DNA of 64,000 bases, from contig JAJFVF010000007.1 of NCBI GenBank assembly GCA_021371935.1, positions 62,001 to 126,000 of the forward strand. The letters are read 5' to 3'. Origin of the DNA: a bacterium. GTDB lineage: Bacteria; Armatimonadota; UBA5829. Both the position numbers and the translations under genes were made by a program. The notes beneath the pieces were generated by a model, which was not told where the DNA came from, searched no databases, and was given only the letters and a program-made list of their open reading frames with translations. Below, piece by piece: positions 54,307-63,016 of this stretch (position 1 is the first letter of the stretch; every line of letters starts with the position of its first letter).

Positions 54307-54947
54307 AGCAGGTGCTTACGGCAGGAGCATATATTCTCTTTATAATGCTGGTGCTTACTGTTGTTGGCTGGATCAATATCCCTGATGGTCAGAGGATTGT
54401 CACACACTGGAATATTAAAGGCCAACCCGACGCATATTCGAGCAAAGCGGTTGGGTTGTTGGGACTGCCTGTTGTTACACTGGTGCTGACTGGAATATTT
54501 GTCTTGCTTGCCAGAATCGAACGCCTCTCTTTTGTTAAGACGATTATATGGATAGCTGCCATGATGCCGCTTGTTGTATTGCAGGGATTGACTGTCTGGG
54601 TCACACTTGGCCGGAAAGCGGATGTGAGTGCAATTTTGTGGGGAACATTCGGCTTGCTTCTCATTGTGATCGGCAACTACTTTCCAAAGCTGCGCCAGAA
54701 CCGAATATCCGGGATCAGGACGCCCTGGACTCTTTCCAGTGAGCTTTCATGGAACAAGACTCATCGTATAGGCGGCAAACTGACCGTACTATACGGCCTA
54801 TTGATCCTGCTATGCGCTTTTTTTCTTGATTCCGTGGCTTTACTCTATGTGATTATCGCTGCAGGGCTGCCATGGGTTCTATTTCTGTTCATATACTCAT
54901 ACGTGATCTGGAAAGGTGACCCAGGGCGTTCGCCATCGTCTATATGA
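54279..54947 (+). CDS. sdpI: SdpI-family membrane protein
   Basis: 222 aa with six hydrophobic segments. An N-terminal DUF1648-like part (GWINIPDGQRIVTHWNIKGQ) and the SdpI signature GNYFPKLRQNRISGIRTPWT followed by SWNKTHR. SdpI gives immunity to a killing peptide and signals to SdpR in Bacillus. No toxin gene (sdpC) is nearby, so here it may answer to a foreign toxin or to membrane stress. Confidence 0.9.
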   Translation: MEDETTSGMKQVLTAGAYILFIMLVLTVVGWINIPDGQRIVTHWNIKGQPDAYSSKAVGLLGLPVVTLVLTGIFVLLARIERLSFVKTIIWIAAMMPLVVLQGLTVWVTLGRKADVSAILWGTFGLLLIVIGNYFPKLRQNRISGIRTPWTLSSELSWNKTHRIGGKLTVLYGLLILLCAFFLDSVALLYVIIAAGLPWVLFLFIYSYVIWKGDPGRSPSSI

Positions 54948-54987
54948 CCTGCTTGCACATCCGGCCGCATTGGCTTAGCATGTATAT

Positions 54988-56619
54988 ATGGATTTATACG
55001 AAATGGCCAAGGCAAGGCTGGCGCGTGAAAAGGGTGGGCTGACCATCGACAGAGCCGCCGCTGTCAGGTTTGCTCTGGCTTTCCCGAATGAATATCGTGT
55101 GGCGATGGCATCGCTTGGCTATCAGCTCGTCTATCGGATGATAAACGAACTGCCCAATGCCTCTTGTGAACGTGTGTTTTTGCCGGATAAGGTCGACCTC
55201 AAAGAGTATGTACGGACAAAAACAGAGCTGTTAACTCTGGAGAGCCTCTCGCCGCTTTCTGAGTTCGATGTGGTCGGTTTTTCGATCTCATTCGAGATGG
55301 ACTGTCTCAACATCCTCAGAATTCTCAAGCTGTCGAATCTTCCCATTAAGTGCGCTGACCGTGATGACTATGATCCGGTAATAATTGCTGGTGGACCATG
55401 CGCCACGTTTAACCCCGAACCTCTTGCGGACTTCATCGATGCATTCGTGATAGGCGACGCTGAGAATGTTCTGTCCGATCTGGTCGACGTGTTGGAGCGT
55501 GGACGGGATAAGCCTCGCAGTGACATGTTGCAAGAGCTTGCGACGGTTGCTGGGGTTTATGTGCCGTCTTTAGGCAATAGAGCTGTGCGGCAGATTGCAA
55601 TGGATTTGAACTCACACCCGTGTGCGTCTGTCATACGCACCGACGAGGCCGGGTTCGGCGACACCGAGCTTGTCGAGATTGCCAGGGGCTGCGGCAGGAA
55701 GTGCAGGTTTTGCGTGGCGGGACATATCACTCGTCCTCCCCGTCAGAGAGATATTCGTAATGAGTGCAGAGGCTTCGATAAGGTCGGCCTTGTGGGAGCG
55801 GCTGTCTTCGATCATCCCGACGCCATGGGGATATGCGAGTCGATAGTGGCCTCCGACGGGCAATTCAGCACATCTTCCATCAGACTTGAGACTGTGACAG
55901 ATGAGATTGCCTCACTTATGGCGGCATCGGGTCAAAGAACACTCACAATCGCGCCGGAAGCCGGCAGTGCCAAACTGCGCCGTGTGATAAACAAAAACGC
56001 GACTGACGGTCAGATATTTTCCGCCGTATCGTCGGCTTATGCGGCGGGTATCAACCGTGTGAAGCTTTACTTCATGATCGGCCTGCCCACAGAGACGAAT
56101 GAAGATATCAGCGCAATCATAGACTTGGTCAGCCGGCTTGCAAATGAGTTTTCGACTGTCAATTTTCAGGTCTCGGCAAGCAGTTTCGTGCCTAAGCCAT
56201 GGACACCGTTTCAGTGGCATGCAATGGAATGCGAGAGTGTGCTCAAAAAGAGATACGCGATGCTCAGAGCCGGAATATCGTCGATCAAGGGAGCGAGTTT
56301 CAGTGGTGAAAGCCCGAGGCTGGCGACAATACAGGGATATCTTGCGCGAGGTGACAGACGAATGGGCGCTGTGCTTGAAGCGGCATTGGCCAACGATGGT
56401 GACTATCCGGCAGCACTGCGTGAGACCGGCATCGATATTGTTGAGTATATCTACACGGATCGGACTTTTGACGAAAAGCTGCCATGGGAGAATAATATAG
56501 ATAACCGCCTGAGCAGGGATTATCTGTGGAATGAATATCAGAAAGCTCTAGGTGAGCAAATAACGGCTCAGTGTGATGTTGGCACATGCAAATTATGCGG
56601 CGCATGCAGCAAGATTTAG
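54988..56619 (+). CDS. Radical SAM protein with B12-binding-like N-domain
   Basis: 543 aa. N-terminal Rossmann-like B12-binding type region (FALAFPNEYRVAMASLGYQL; GFSISFEMD; IIAGGPCATFNPEPLADF), then the radical SAM core with CGRKCRFC (Cys set CxxxCxxC near residue 232) and TIAPEAGSAKLRRVINK. Matches the uncharacterised family often next to or fused with a DUF2344 protein before ribonuclease G or ribosomal genes. Two C-terminal cysteine pairs (CDVGTCKLCGAC) could bind a second iron-sulphur cluster. Reaction unknown. Confidence 0.85.
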   Translation: MDLYEMAKARLAREKGGLTIDRAAAVRFALAFPNEYRVAMASLGYQLVYRMINELPNASCERVFLPDKVDLKEYVRTKTELLTLESLSPLSEFDVVGFSISFEMDCLNILRILKLSNLPIKCADRDDYDPVIIAGGPCATFNPEPLADFIDAFVIGDAENVLSDLVDVLERGRDKPRSDMLQELATVAGVYVPSLGNRAVRQIAMDLNSHPCASVIRTDEAGFGDTELVEIARGCGRKCRFCVAGHITRPPRQRDIRNECRGFDKVGLVGAAVFDHPDAMGICESIVASDGQFSTSSIRLETVTDEIASLMAASGQRTLTIAPEAGSAKLRRVINKNATDGQIFSAVSSAYAAGINRVKLYFMIGLPTETNEDISAIIDLVSRLANEFSTVNFQVSASSFVPKPWTPFQWHAMECESVLKKRYAMLRAGISSIKGASFSGESPRLATIQGYLARGDRRMGAVLEAALANDGDYPAALRETGIDIVEYIYTDRTFDEKLPWENNIDNRLSRDYLWNEYQKALGEQITAQCDVGTCKLCGACSKI

Positions 56620-56630
56620 TAATTAGTATA

Positions 56631-56740
56631 TTGTATTGATTATTGTCTTAGGCACGCCGATCTGCTCCCTCTCCTGGGGGAGAGGGTTGGAGTGAGGGCG
56701 CTATCTGATTTAGTATTTGGTATTTTGTATTGATTATTGT
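56631..56740. repeat. REP-like hairpin flanked by 16-base direct repeats
   Basis: TTGTATTGATTATTGT at 56631-56646 and 56725-56740 flank a segment with the hairpin CTCCCTCTCC..GGGGGAGAGGG (56664-56688) and GGAGTGAGGG. Similar CTCCCTCTCC/GGAGAGGG repeats are widespread intergenic elements. Confidence 0.5.
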
Positions 56741-56767
56741 AGTAATTGTAGTAAAGGTAATGGGTGG

Positions 56768-57592
56768 ATGCGGCTTCCGAACTGGTATAGAGTAGAAGAG
56801 AACGGCTTGTGGTATTATCGCGCATGGAACCTGCACACGTCGCGTTTGGTCTCTCATGGTTTCAGCACGCGAATAGGCGGTGTCAGCCATGAGCCTTACA
56901 ACACGCTGAACCTGGGTCTGACTGTCGATGATGACCCGGAGGCCGTGCTGGCCAATAGACGGGCGTTTGCCGGTGTGCTGGGTCTCAACCCGGAGAAAAT
57001 AGTAGTGCCGAACCAGATACACTCGAATATTGTAAAGGTTGTGACTGAGACAGATGCTGGCGCCGGTGCTCTGGACCACTCGAGCGCGATAGCCGATGCC
57101 GATGCGCTTATCACAAATGTCCCGGACCTGCCTCTGGCGCTTCACTTTGCCGACTGTGTGTGCATATTCCTGCTCGACCCTGAAAACAGGGCGATTGGTG
57201 TGGTTCATGCGGGATGGAGGGGCACTGCGGCGAATATAGTGACCGAGGCAGTCAAGGCAATGGAATATGAATACGGCACGCAGGCAGGTGATATACAAGC
57301 GGCTATTTCCCCATCGATCGGAAGAAACTGCTTTGTTGTGGGCAAAGATGTGGCTGAAGAAATTTTCAAGGCGTTTCCGCACGACGACCGCATTCTCTCT
57401 CAATCCTCGACCGATAAGTGGTTTGTCGACCTCAAGAACGCGAATTTTATACTTCTGAGGCGATCTGGTGTGCCTGCTGCGAACATAGCAATCAGCCAGG
57501 AATGCACATCATGCAACTCGGAAGATTTCTATAGCTATCGCCGAGACGGCAAAACAGGCCGGATGGGTGGCTGGATGAGCCTGCTCGGTTAA
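56768..57592 (+). CDS. pgeF: PgeF/YfiH laccase-domain protein
   Basis: 274 aa, COG1496 family. Copper/zinc ligands: NQIHSNIV, FADCVCIFL and GVVHAGWRG. Family members were called polyphenol oxidases but act on purine nucleosides or edit muropeptides (PgeF). The C-terminal CTSCNSEDFYSYRRDG is typical. Start at ATG 56768 (GGTGG before it) rather than the frame opening at 56717. In many genomes this gene precedes yggS, as here. Confidence 0.9.
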   Translation: MRLPNWYRVEENGLWYYRAWNLHTSRLVSHGFSTRIGGVSHEPYNTLNLGLTVDDDPEAVLANRRAFAGVLGLNPEKIVVPNQIHSNIVKVVTETDAGAGALDHSSAIADADALITNVPDLPLALHFADCVCIFLLDPENRAIGVVHAGWRGTAANIVTEAVKAMEYEYGTQAGDIQAAISPSIGRNCFVVGKDVAEEIFKAFPHDDRILSQSSTDKWFVDLKNANFILLRRSGVPAANIAISQECTSCNSEDFYSYRRDGKTGRMGGWMSLLG

Positions 57593-57605
57593 GGTGGAAC
57601 TCACA

Positions 57606-57691
57606 TGTCATTCCCAGCTTGACTGGGAATCCAGTAACTTGCATTACGACTAACGCTAGGAGTCTGGGTTCCCGCTTTCGCGGGAATGACA
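57606..57691. repeat. 86-bp palindromic mini-element
   Basis: Ends TGTCATTCCC and GGGAATGACA are inverted repeats. Inside are hairpins ATTCCCAG/CTGGGAAT and TTCCCGC/GCGGGAA. Resembles the widespread ATTCCCGC..GCGGGAAT repeat family. Confidence 0.6.
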
Positions 57692-57776
57692 CAGGCTTGC
57701 TTACATTAGTGAGGGGTGCATCCAGTACTACTGGGCAAGTAAAAGATAGACACGCAAATTTTATACAATTTTTTAC

Positions 57777-57804
57777 TTGACATAGCAGGAATTAAATGTA
57801 ATAC
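57777..57804 (+). promoter_or_regulatory. Promoter of the yggS-sepF-proC-divIVA cluster
   Basis: TTGACA (57777-57782), 16-base spacer, TAATAC (57799-57804). Confidence 0.65.
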
Positions 57805-57877
57805 TATTCAACAAGTAAATGTCTGGTTCCTGGTAATCATGTGATTACTTGAAGACAGCAGTTCGTAATGGCGAAAC

Positions 57878-58552
57878 ATGTCTCTTATTGAAAACAATCT
57901 TCGACTGGTCAGAGACCGCATAGACAGTGCGGCGAGAAGGGCTGGTCGAAGTGGAAGTGATGTTACTCTGGTGGTCGTGACCAAGACCCGGAGTATTGAT
58001 GAGATCAGGCAGGCCGTAGAGTGCGGTGCAACGGACATAGGTGAAAACTATGTCCAAGAATCAGAAGAAAAGTTTAGCACTCTCGGCAAAGTTGCGAAGT
58101 GGCATATGATAGGCCACCTGCAGAGAAACAAGGCCCGTCATGTGGTCGAGTTTGCAGACCTGATCCACAGCGTCGATAATGAGGCGCTGGCAAAAGAGAT
58201 TGGTCGAAGAGCTGAGGCGATTGGGCGAATCATAGATGTGTTGATCGAGGTCAATATATCCGGCGAAGAGTCCAAGTTCGGTGTCGAACCGGATGAAGCG
58301 CTGAGGCTGGCAGAAAGAATTGCTGAGATAACCGGAATACGGCTTTGTGGTCTGATGGGGATGGCTCCATTTTTGCCAGACGCGGAGGGCACTAGGCCAT
58401 ATTTTAGAAAGCTGAAACAGGCTTGGGATAAGCTGCCGGATGAGCAGCGTCTCTATCTCTCGATGGGAATGACGCATGACTTTGAGATTGCGGTCGAGGA
58501 AGGCTCGAACATGGTGCGTATCGGCACGGCCATATTCGGTCCGAGAGCATAG
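57878..58552 (+). CDS. yggS: PLP homeostasis protein (YggS/PLPBP)
   Basis: 224 aa alanine-racemase-like TIM barrel that binds pyridoxal phosphate. VVVTKTRS carries the Schiff-base Lys; IGENYVQE, WHMIGHLQRNK and SMGMTHDFEIAVEEGSNMVR are family motifs. Linked to B6 and amino acid balance, and next to sepF in Gram-positives and cyanobacteria as here. Confidence 0.95.
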   Translation: MSLIENNLRLVRDRIDSAARRAGRSGSDVTLVVVTKTRSIDEIRQAVECGATDIGENYVQESEEKFSTLGKVAKWHMIGHLQRNKARHVVEFADLIHSVDNEALAKEIGRRAEAIGRIIDVLIEVNISGEESKFGVEPDEALRLAERIAEITGIRLCGLMGMAPFLPDAEGTRPYFRKLKQAWDKLPDEQRLYLSMGMTHDFEIAVEEGSNMVRIGTAIFGPRA

Positions 58553-58659
58553 AGCGGTCCAATAAGAAGTAATAACACAATTGAATTCAGTCACGGATAG
58601 GAGTGACGCCCAGCACCCGACCTGGCTGGTATAAAAACCAGAATGGGAGGGTTACTGTA

Positions 58660-59109
58660 GTGAGAACAGCTCCGCAAGAAGATTTTGACGAACAGCCGAG
58701 AGGGCTGTGGGGTCGAATTAAAGACAAGATCGGTTGGGGTGAATACGACGAGGACGAACTGGAGTATGTGGACGAGCCGGACGGAAGGCGCAAAGCCACT
58801 ATGGTCAGAGTTCACTCCTCACGGATAAACCGGGTTTCGGTGTGGTTGTCCGTGCAATCGTTTGAGAATGCGCAGCAGGCGGCTGACGGCCTCAAAGAGG
58901 GTCACCAACAGATCGTCAATATGGAAAAGGCCTCACCCGAGGTATGCGCGAGAGTGATCGATTTCCTGAGCGGTGTTATCTATGCTCTGGACGGCTATAT
59001 CGAGAGGGTTGGGGAAAAGGTATATCTGTTTACTCCCAGCAACTATGTGATTGAAGTCGAGAACGGTGGACCGAGCAAGAAGGTCCAAAGTCCGTTCCAC
59101 GATAATTAG
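58660..59109 (+). CDS. sepF: Cell division protein SepF
   Basis: 149 aa. Links FtsZ to the membrane. N-terminal acidic linker after GLWGRIKDKIGW and the C-terminal SepF domain (RVHSSRINRVSVW..; VCARVIDFLSGVIYALDGYI; LFTPSNYVIEV). GTG at 58660 has GGGAGG well spaced; an in-frame GTG at 58603 would add 19 residues but overlaps its ribosome site. Members of this family start with an amphipathic helix, here GLWGRIKDKI. Confidence 0.92.
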   Translation: MRTAPQEDFDEQPRGLWGRIKDKIGWGEYDEDELEYVDEPDGRRKATMVRVHSSRINRVSVWLSVQSFENAQQAADGLKEGHQQIVNMEKASPEVCARVIDFLSGVIYALDGYIERVGEKVYLFTPSNYVIEVENGGPSKKVQSPFHDN

Positions 59110-59112
59110 CAG

Positions 59113-59150
59113 TGATGGGACTCGGGAAATCGCCGGGTCCCTGTTTTATT
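59113..59150 (+). terminator. Hairpin after sepF
   Basis: GGGACTCGGG pairs with CCGGGTCCC around AAATCG, followed by TGTTTTATTTT. Confidence 0.7.
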
Positions 59151-59220
59151 TTGAGTGGAAAGCTGATAGTGGAAAGTGGAAAGCCCGGAGGATGTTGCTT
59201 TTCACTTTAGGAGAATTGTA

Positions 59221-60036
59221 ATGGCATCGGAGAGGATCGGAAAACTGGCAATAATAGGCGCGGGAGCAATGGGTGGCGCATTTGCGAAAGGAGTCATATC
59301 GGCTGGGCTGTTTTCGCCCAATGATGTGACGATGGCCGATATCAGCAAAACCCGGCTGGATTATGTCTCCGGCGAGTGGGGAGTCAATACCACTACAGAT
59401 ATCTCCGCAGCCATTGCCGACGCCGACATTGTGCTGTTCGCCTTGAAGCCGGGTGTACTCTTGGAAACACTGCCGGAACTGGCAAAAGCAGTCAAAGACG
59501 GCCAGCTTATTATCTCCATAGCCGCCGGTGTCAGGTTGGAGTCTATCGAGTCTGAGATGCCCAGGGGTACTGCCGTGGTGCGGACTATGCCCAATACCCC
59601 ATGCCTGATCGGCGCGGGCGCTATTGGCTTTGCCAGAGGGCGTTTTGCCGGTGATGAGAATGTGGCTCTTGCAAAGAGATTGTTTGATGCGGTCGGGATT
59701 GCATTTGAAGTGCCTGAGAAGATGCTTGATGCGGTTACCGGCCTGAGCGGGAGCGGTCCGGCATATGTCTATGTGATGATAGAGGCTATGGCCGATGCAG
59801 GAGTGAGAGTAGGGCTGCCGAGAAACATTGCGCTGCAGTTGTCTGCACAGACCGTTTTCGGTTCGGCCAAGATGGTGCTTGAGTCGGGTGAGCACCCGAT
59901 GAAACTCAAGGATCAGGTGACAAGCCCAGGCGGGACCACGATAGCAGGGATGGACGCTCTGGACAAGAACGGCTTCAGAACTGCTCTTATGGAAGCCGTG
60001 AAGGCCGCTACAAAGCGTTCCGAGGAGTTGGCATAA
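59221..60036 (+). CDS. proC: Pyrroline-5-carboxylate reductase
   Basis: 271 aa. Last step of proline synthesis, reduces pyrroline-5-carboxylate with NAD(P)H. IGAGAMGGAFAKG, MPNTPCLIGAG, LSGSGPAYVYVM and VTSPGGTTIAG are the family motifs. ATG at 59221 follows AGGAGA. Located in a division gene cluster, a common order in Terrabacteria. Confidence 0.96.
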   Translation: MASERIGKLAIIGAGAMGGAFAKGVISAGLFSPNDVTMADISKTRLDYVSGEWGVNTTTDISAAIADADIVLFALKPGVLLETLPELAKAVKDGQLIISIAAGVRLESIESEMPRGTAVVRTMPNTPCLIGAGAIGFARGRFAGDENVALAKRLFDAVGIAFEVPEKMLDAVTGLSGSGPAYVYVMIEAMADAGVRVGLPRNIALQLSAQTVFGSAKMVLESGEHPMKLKDQVTSPGGTTIAGMDALDKNGFRTALMEAVKAATKRSEELA

Positions 60037-60133
60037 GCCTTTTGTGGGCAGGAATGCCCGCGGAGATAGGCCAGGGGTAAGAATCCCCTCGACCATCGGA
60101 GACCAATGACCGACGACCGATAGGAGAAACATT

Positions 60134-60607
60134 ATGTCAATCACACCAGTAGACATATTACATACAGAGTTCAAGACCGCGTTCAAGGGCTATAACAAGG
60201 CTCAGGTGGATGAGTTTGTCTGCTCGGTCAGGCAGGCTCTTGAGGAAGCGCTTAAGGATAAAAATGAGCTTGCACGCAGGCTGGACACGCTTCAGGAAGA
60301 AGTGGAGCGCATCCGCAAGATCGAGTCTGCTATGACTGATGCGCTCACTGTTGCGCAAAAGAGCGCGGATGAGGTCCGCAGCAGTGCTCATAAGCAGGCT
60401 GAGCTGATCCTTAAAGAGGCTGAGCAATCTCGTGTCCAGATGACTGTGGAGGCTCAGAAGGAAGCGGAGAAGTATAGAGCAGATGTCGAACTGATCCAGG
60501 CGACCCGTGACAGGTTCGAGTCCGAGCTTAGGGGGATGCTCACTTCATATCTCGAATGGCTCGACAGACGAAAGTCGGGTGAACAAGCTAAGAGCGAGGT
60601 CGCTTGA
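60134..60607 (+). CDS. divIVA: DivIVA-family cell division protein
   Basis: 157 aa. Membrane-curvature-sensing N-terminal domain (ITPVDILHTEFKTAFKGYNKAQVDEF) and a long coiled coil (residues ~35-150). Organises poles and septum in Gram-positive-type bacteria. The YggT gene usually found between proC/sepF and divIVA is absent. Confidence 0.93.
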   Translation: MSITPVDILHTEFKTAFKGYNKAQVDEFVCSVRQALEEALKDKNELARRLDTLQEEVERIRKIESAMTDALTVAQKSADEVRSSAHKQAELILKEAEQSRVQMTVEAQKEAEKYRADVELIQATRDRFESELRGMLTSYLEWLDRRKSGEQAKSEVA

Positions 60608-61588
60608 TTGAGTTCCGACCAGGCAGAAGCAAGCACGAGTAAGCGATGGGGCATTATCCTTGTGCTGGTAATAATTGCTGCATGCCTGATTGGTATTCAA
60701 ATCGCAGACATAAGCGTCGGCACCCATGGCGGCTCGCAGGCTCAACTAAAACCGCATTCCCAGAAGATCCTTATATATGTGGGTGCTCTGTTTGTCACAT
60801 GCGCGTTTTTCGGCATTGTGCTGGCCATTTCTTTTTTTATCAATAATTACAATTCACTCAAAAATGCCCAGCCGCACAATGTTTCTTCGTCCTTATTGAT
60901 CCGTGTTTTTCTTGTGTATCTGATCGGGAGTTTTGTGCTTGAGAGCATTGCCTCGGCATGCGTATCGATCAGTGGCCTTGACTCGTCAGGTGAGACTGGA
61001 AATCTGATATTCCTGGCCTTGCATGCTCTGGCGATCCTCGCAGCCTGTGCTCTCGGGCTGAGTGCGCTGGCAAAAATGACCGGCTGTGACGACAATGTAT
61101 TTGTGGCGATTGGCCTCAAGCCGCTGCCTTTGAAAGATGCGTTCAAGTGGGGGCTGGGGACGTATATTGCGGTTCTACCGTTTTTTGGCGTAGCTGCATA
61201 TATCAGTCAACTGCTGGATAACACTGTATTTCGTGGAATAAAGACGCCCGAGCATCCGCTTGTCCCCTACTTTACAGGTGGTGGTGGCGGATCATTTGCT
61301 ATTATTCTGATATTGGGTGCGCTGGTTGCCCCTTTGGTTGAGGAAGTCTTCTTTCGTGGAGTATTGTATGGAATGCTGAGGAGTTGGATGCGCGTGTGGG
61401 GTGCGGCGGCATTTTCTGCGGCTATTTTTGCGTTCGGCCATCCACTTCCTGAGTATTTTCTGCCGATATTTGTTTTAGGGGCAGCCTTTGCGCTTGTGCG
61501 CGAACGAACCGGCTCTCTCATGCCCTCGATGATAGCTCATGCGATTCACAACGGGTCTGCAATAATCCTGATGCGATTGCTTTATTGA
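60608..61588 (+). CDS. CPBP-family intramembrane metalloprotease
   Basis: 326 aa, about eight hydrophobic segments. Abi/CAAX-protease motifs: EEVFFRGVLYGML (Glu pair), FAFGHPLPEYF (His) and HAIHNGSA (His). A TTG start follows the divIVA stop directly. Known roles include CAAX processing, bacteriocin immunity and stress; not determinable here. Confidence 0.88.
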   Translation: MSSDQAEASTSKRWGIILVLVIIAACLIGIQIADISVGTHGGSQAQLKPHSQKILIYVGALFVTCAFFGIVLAISFFINNYNSLKNAQPHNVSSSLLIRVFLVYLIGSFVLESIASACVSISGLDSSGETGNLIFLALHALAILAACALGLSALAKMTGCDDNVFVAIGLKPLPLKDAFKWGLGTYIAVLPFFGVAAYISQLLDNTVFRGIKTPEHPLVPYFTGGGGGSFAIILILGALVAPLVEEVFFRGVLYGMLRSWMRVWGAAAFSAAIFAFGHPLPEYFLPIFVLGAAFALVRERTGSLMPSMIAHAIHNGSAIILMRLLY

Positions 61589-61662
61589 CAAAATTTTGGA
61601 ACTAGCTGTGTGTTGAGTTCGTTATAGTATAGGTGGATTCCGTAGGGGGTGGTATAAGGTCA

Positions 61663-61692
61663 TTGACCGACTGAACTTGTTTGTAGTATTAT
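61663..61692 (+). promoter_or_regulatory. Promoter of the parvulin gene
   Basis: TTGACC (61663-61668), 18-base spacer, TATTAT (61687-61692). Confidence 0.5.
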
Positions 61693-61727
61693 CACGTAAT
61701 CGAAAAGTATTGAAAGGAGCTATATAA

Positions 61728-62822
61728 ATGCGTAATAGGATGCTGATTGTGGCAATGGCGCTGGTTATATTAGCGTCGGCCACGACCATGGTTTTTGCTG
61801 CCGATGCGGCGAAGCCATTCGACACTGATGCGGCGCTTGCGAAATATGGGGCAATGCCGAACGACACCGTACTGGCAACTGTGAACGGTGCGCCGATTAC
61901 CAAGGGCGAGTTGACAAAGATGCTGTGGTCATGGAGTGCGCCAAACCATCTCCAGTTTTTGATAAACCAGAAAATGGTGTGGCAGGCTGCAAATAAGGCT
62001 GGCGTGACGATATCACCGGCTGAAATGAAGGTAAAGATCGATGAGCTGATCAAAAAGAGCGGCGCTCCTAACCTGGACTATATTCTGGCTCAGTCCGGCC
62101 AGACTCGCCAGCAGTTTTTGGCTATGCGCAAGCTTTCTTTTCTTGCTGAGAAGATTGTTGCAAAGACTATAACGGTCACGGATGCCGAGTATGCGGAATA
62201 TGCCAAGGCTCAGCATATTTTAGTCAGATTCCCGTCGGATGAAAAAGACAAGACAAAGGCTGAAGAGATAGCCAAAGCCAAAGCTGATGAAATTTATGCA
62301 AAGGCGAAAGCCGGCGAAGATTTTGCAAAGCTTGCCGATGAATATTCCGATGATCCTGCAAACAGCCGCGATGGTGTTAAGCATGGTGGTTATCTGGATT
62401 GGTTTACGCGTGGACGTATGGTCCCTGATTTCGAGAAGACCGCATTTGCAATGAAACCGGGCGAAATCAGTGAGCCTGTTAAGACATTCTATGGCTATCA
62501 TATCATCAAACTTATCAAGCTCGGCAAGGATGCTACAGATGCTGAGAAGCAAGAACTCAAGAAGATGATTATTGAGAACAAGACTCCTATGGAGTTGGGG
62601 AGTTGGTATCAGAAGATTTTGGGCGAAACAAAGATCGTCAACAAGATCGCTCCTGACAGCATGAAGCCCAAGCCTCAGGTAGCTCCACAGGCAAAGCCGA
62701 AGCGACCAGCTGCAAAAGTGGCCCCCAGGTCGACAAATCCGCCTCTAGAAAAGCCTGCTCCTGCCGAAGAGAGTGGGGAGAACATTGAGACTCCTCCGCC
62801 TCCGCCGGTACCTGCACAGTAA
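61728..62822 (+). CDS. Exported parvulin-type peptidyl-prolyl isomerase
   Basis: 364 aa foldase of the PrsA/SurA type. Signal peptide (LIVAMALVILASATTMVFA), SurA-like N-domain (VNGAPITKGELTKML), parvulin domain about residues 160-275 (AQHILVRF; GEDFAKLADEYSDDPAN; GGYLDWFTRGRMVPDFEK; YGYHIIKL) and a Pro/Lys-rich tail. Helps fold exported proteins, fitting the many secreted proteins nearby. AAAGGAG precedes the ATG; terminator follows. Confidence 0.93.
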   Translation: MRNRMLIVAMALVILASATTMVFAADAAKPFDTDAALAKYGAMPNDTVLATVNGAPITKGELTKMLWSWSAPNHLQFLINQKMVWQAANKAGVTISPAEMKVKIDELIKKSGAPNLDYILAQSGQTRQQFLAMRKLSFLAEKIVAKTITVTDAEYAEYAKAQHILVRFPSDEKDKTKAEEIAKAKADEIYAKAKAGEDFAKLADEYSDDPANSRDGVKHGGYLDWFTRGRMVPDFEKTAFAMKPGEISEPVKTFYGYHIIKLIKLGKDATDAEKQELKKMIIENKTPMELGSWYQKILGETKIVNKIAPDSMKPKPQVAPQAKPKRPAAKVAPRSTNPPLEKPAPAEESGENIETPPPPPVPAQ

Positions 62823-62849
62823 ATAAGAACGAGTTGTTCGATTAGAATA

Positions 62850-62881
62850 AAAGAGCCGTGGAGATTATCTCCACGGCTCTT
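62850..62881 (+). terminator. Terminator after the parvulin gene
   Basis: AAGAGCCGTGGAGA pairs perfectly with TCTCCACGGCTCTT around TTA. Confidence 0.85.
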
Positions 62882-62922
62882 GACATATGCTGGTGGTTAC
62901 AGGAAAATATCTTTTAGCCTGT

Positions 62923-62984
62923 ATTATGCGCTTCCCGCATAATACAGGGCTCCGATAGCATTATTCACGCTTCTCGTGAATATT
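62923..62984. repeat. Double-hairpin repeat, copy 2
   Basis: ATTATGCG..CGCATAAT (62923-62943) and ATTATTCACG..CGTGAATATT (62960-62984). Inverted copy of 27981-28041. Confidence 0.6.
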
Positions 62985-63016
62985 GCAGGCTAGTGAATAT
63001 GTGCTTGGAGGCTTGA

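Larger units (their letters stand above)
57593..57877. other. Intergenic region with mini-repeat and promoter
   Basis: 285 bases without a gene. Holds the palindromic repeat 57606-57691 and the promoter for the downstream cluster (57777-57804). Confidence 0.5.

Noticed and set aside
57606-57691. tRNA-like fold near 57.65 kb
   Set aside because: Hairpins pair only as a palindromic repeat; no acceptor, T-loop TTCGA or anticodon arm can be drawn.
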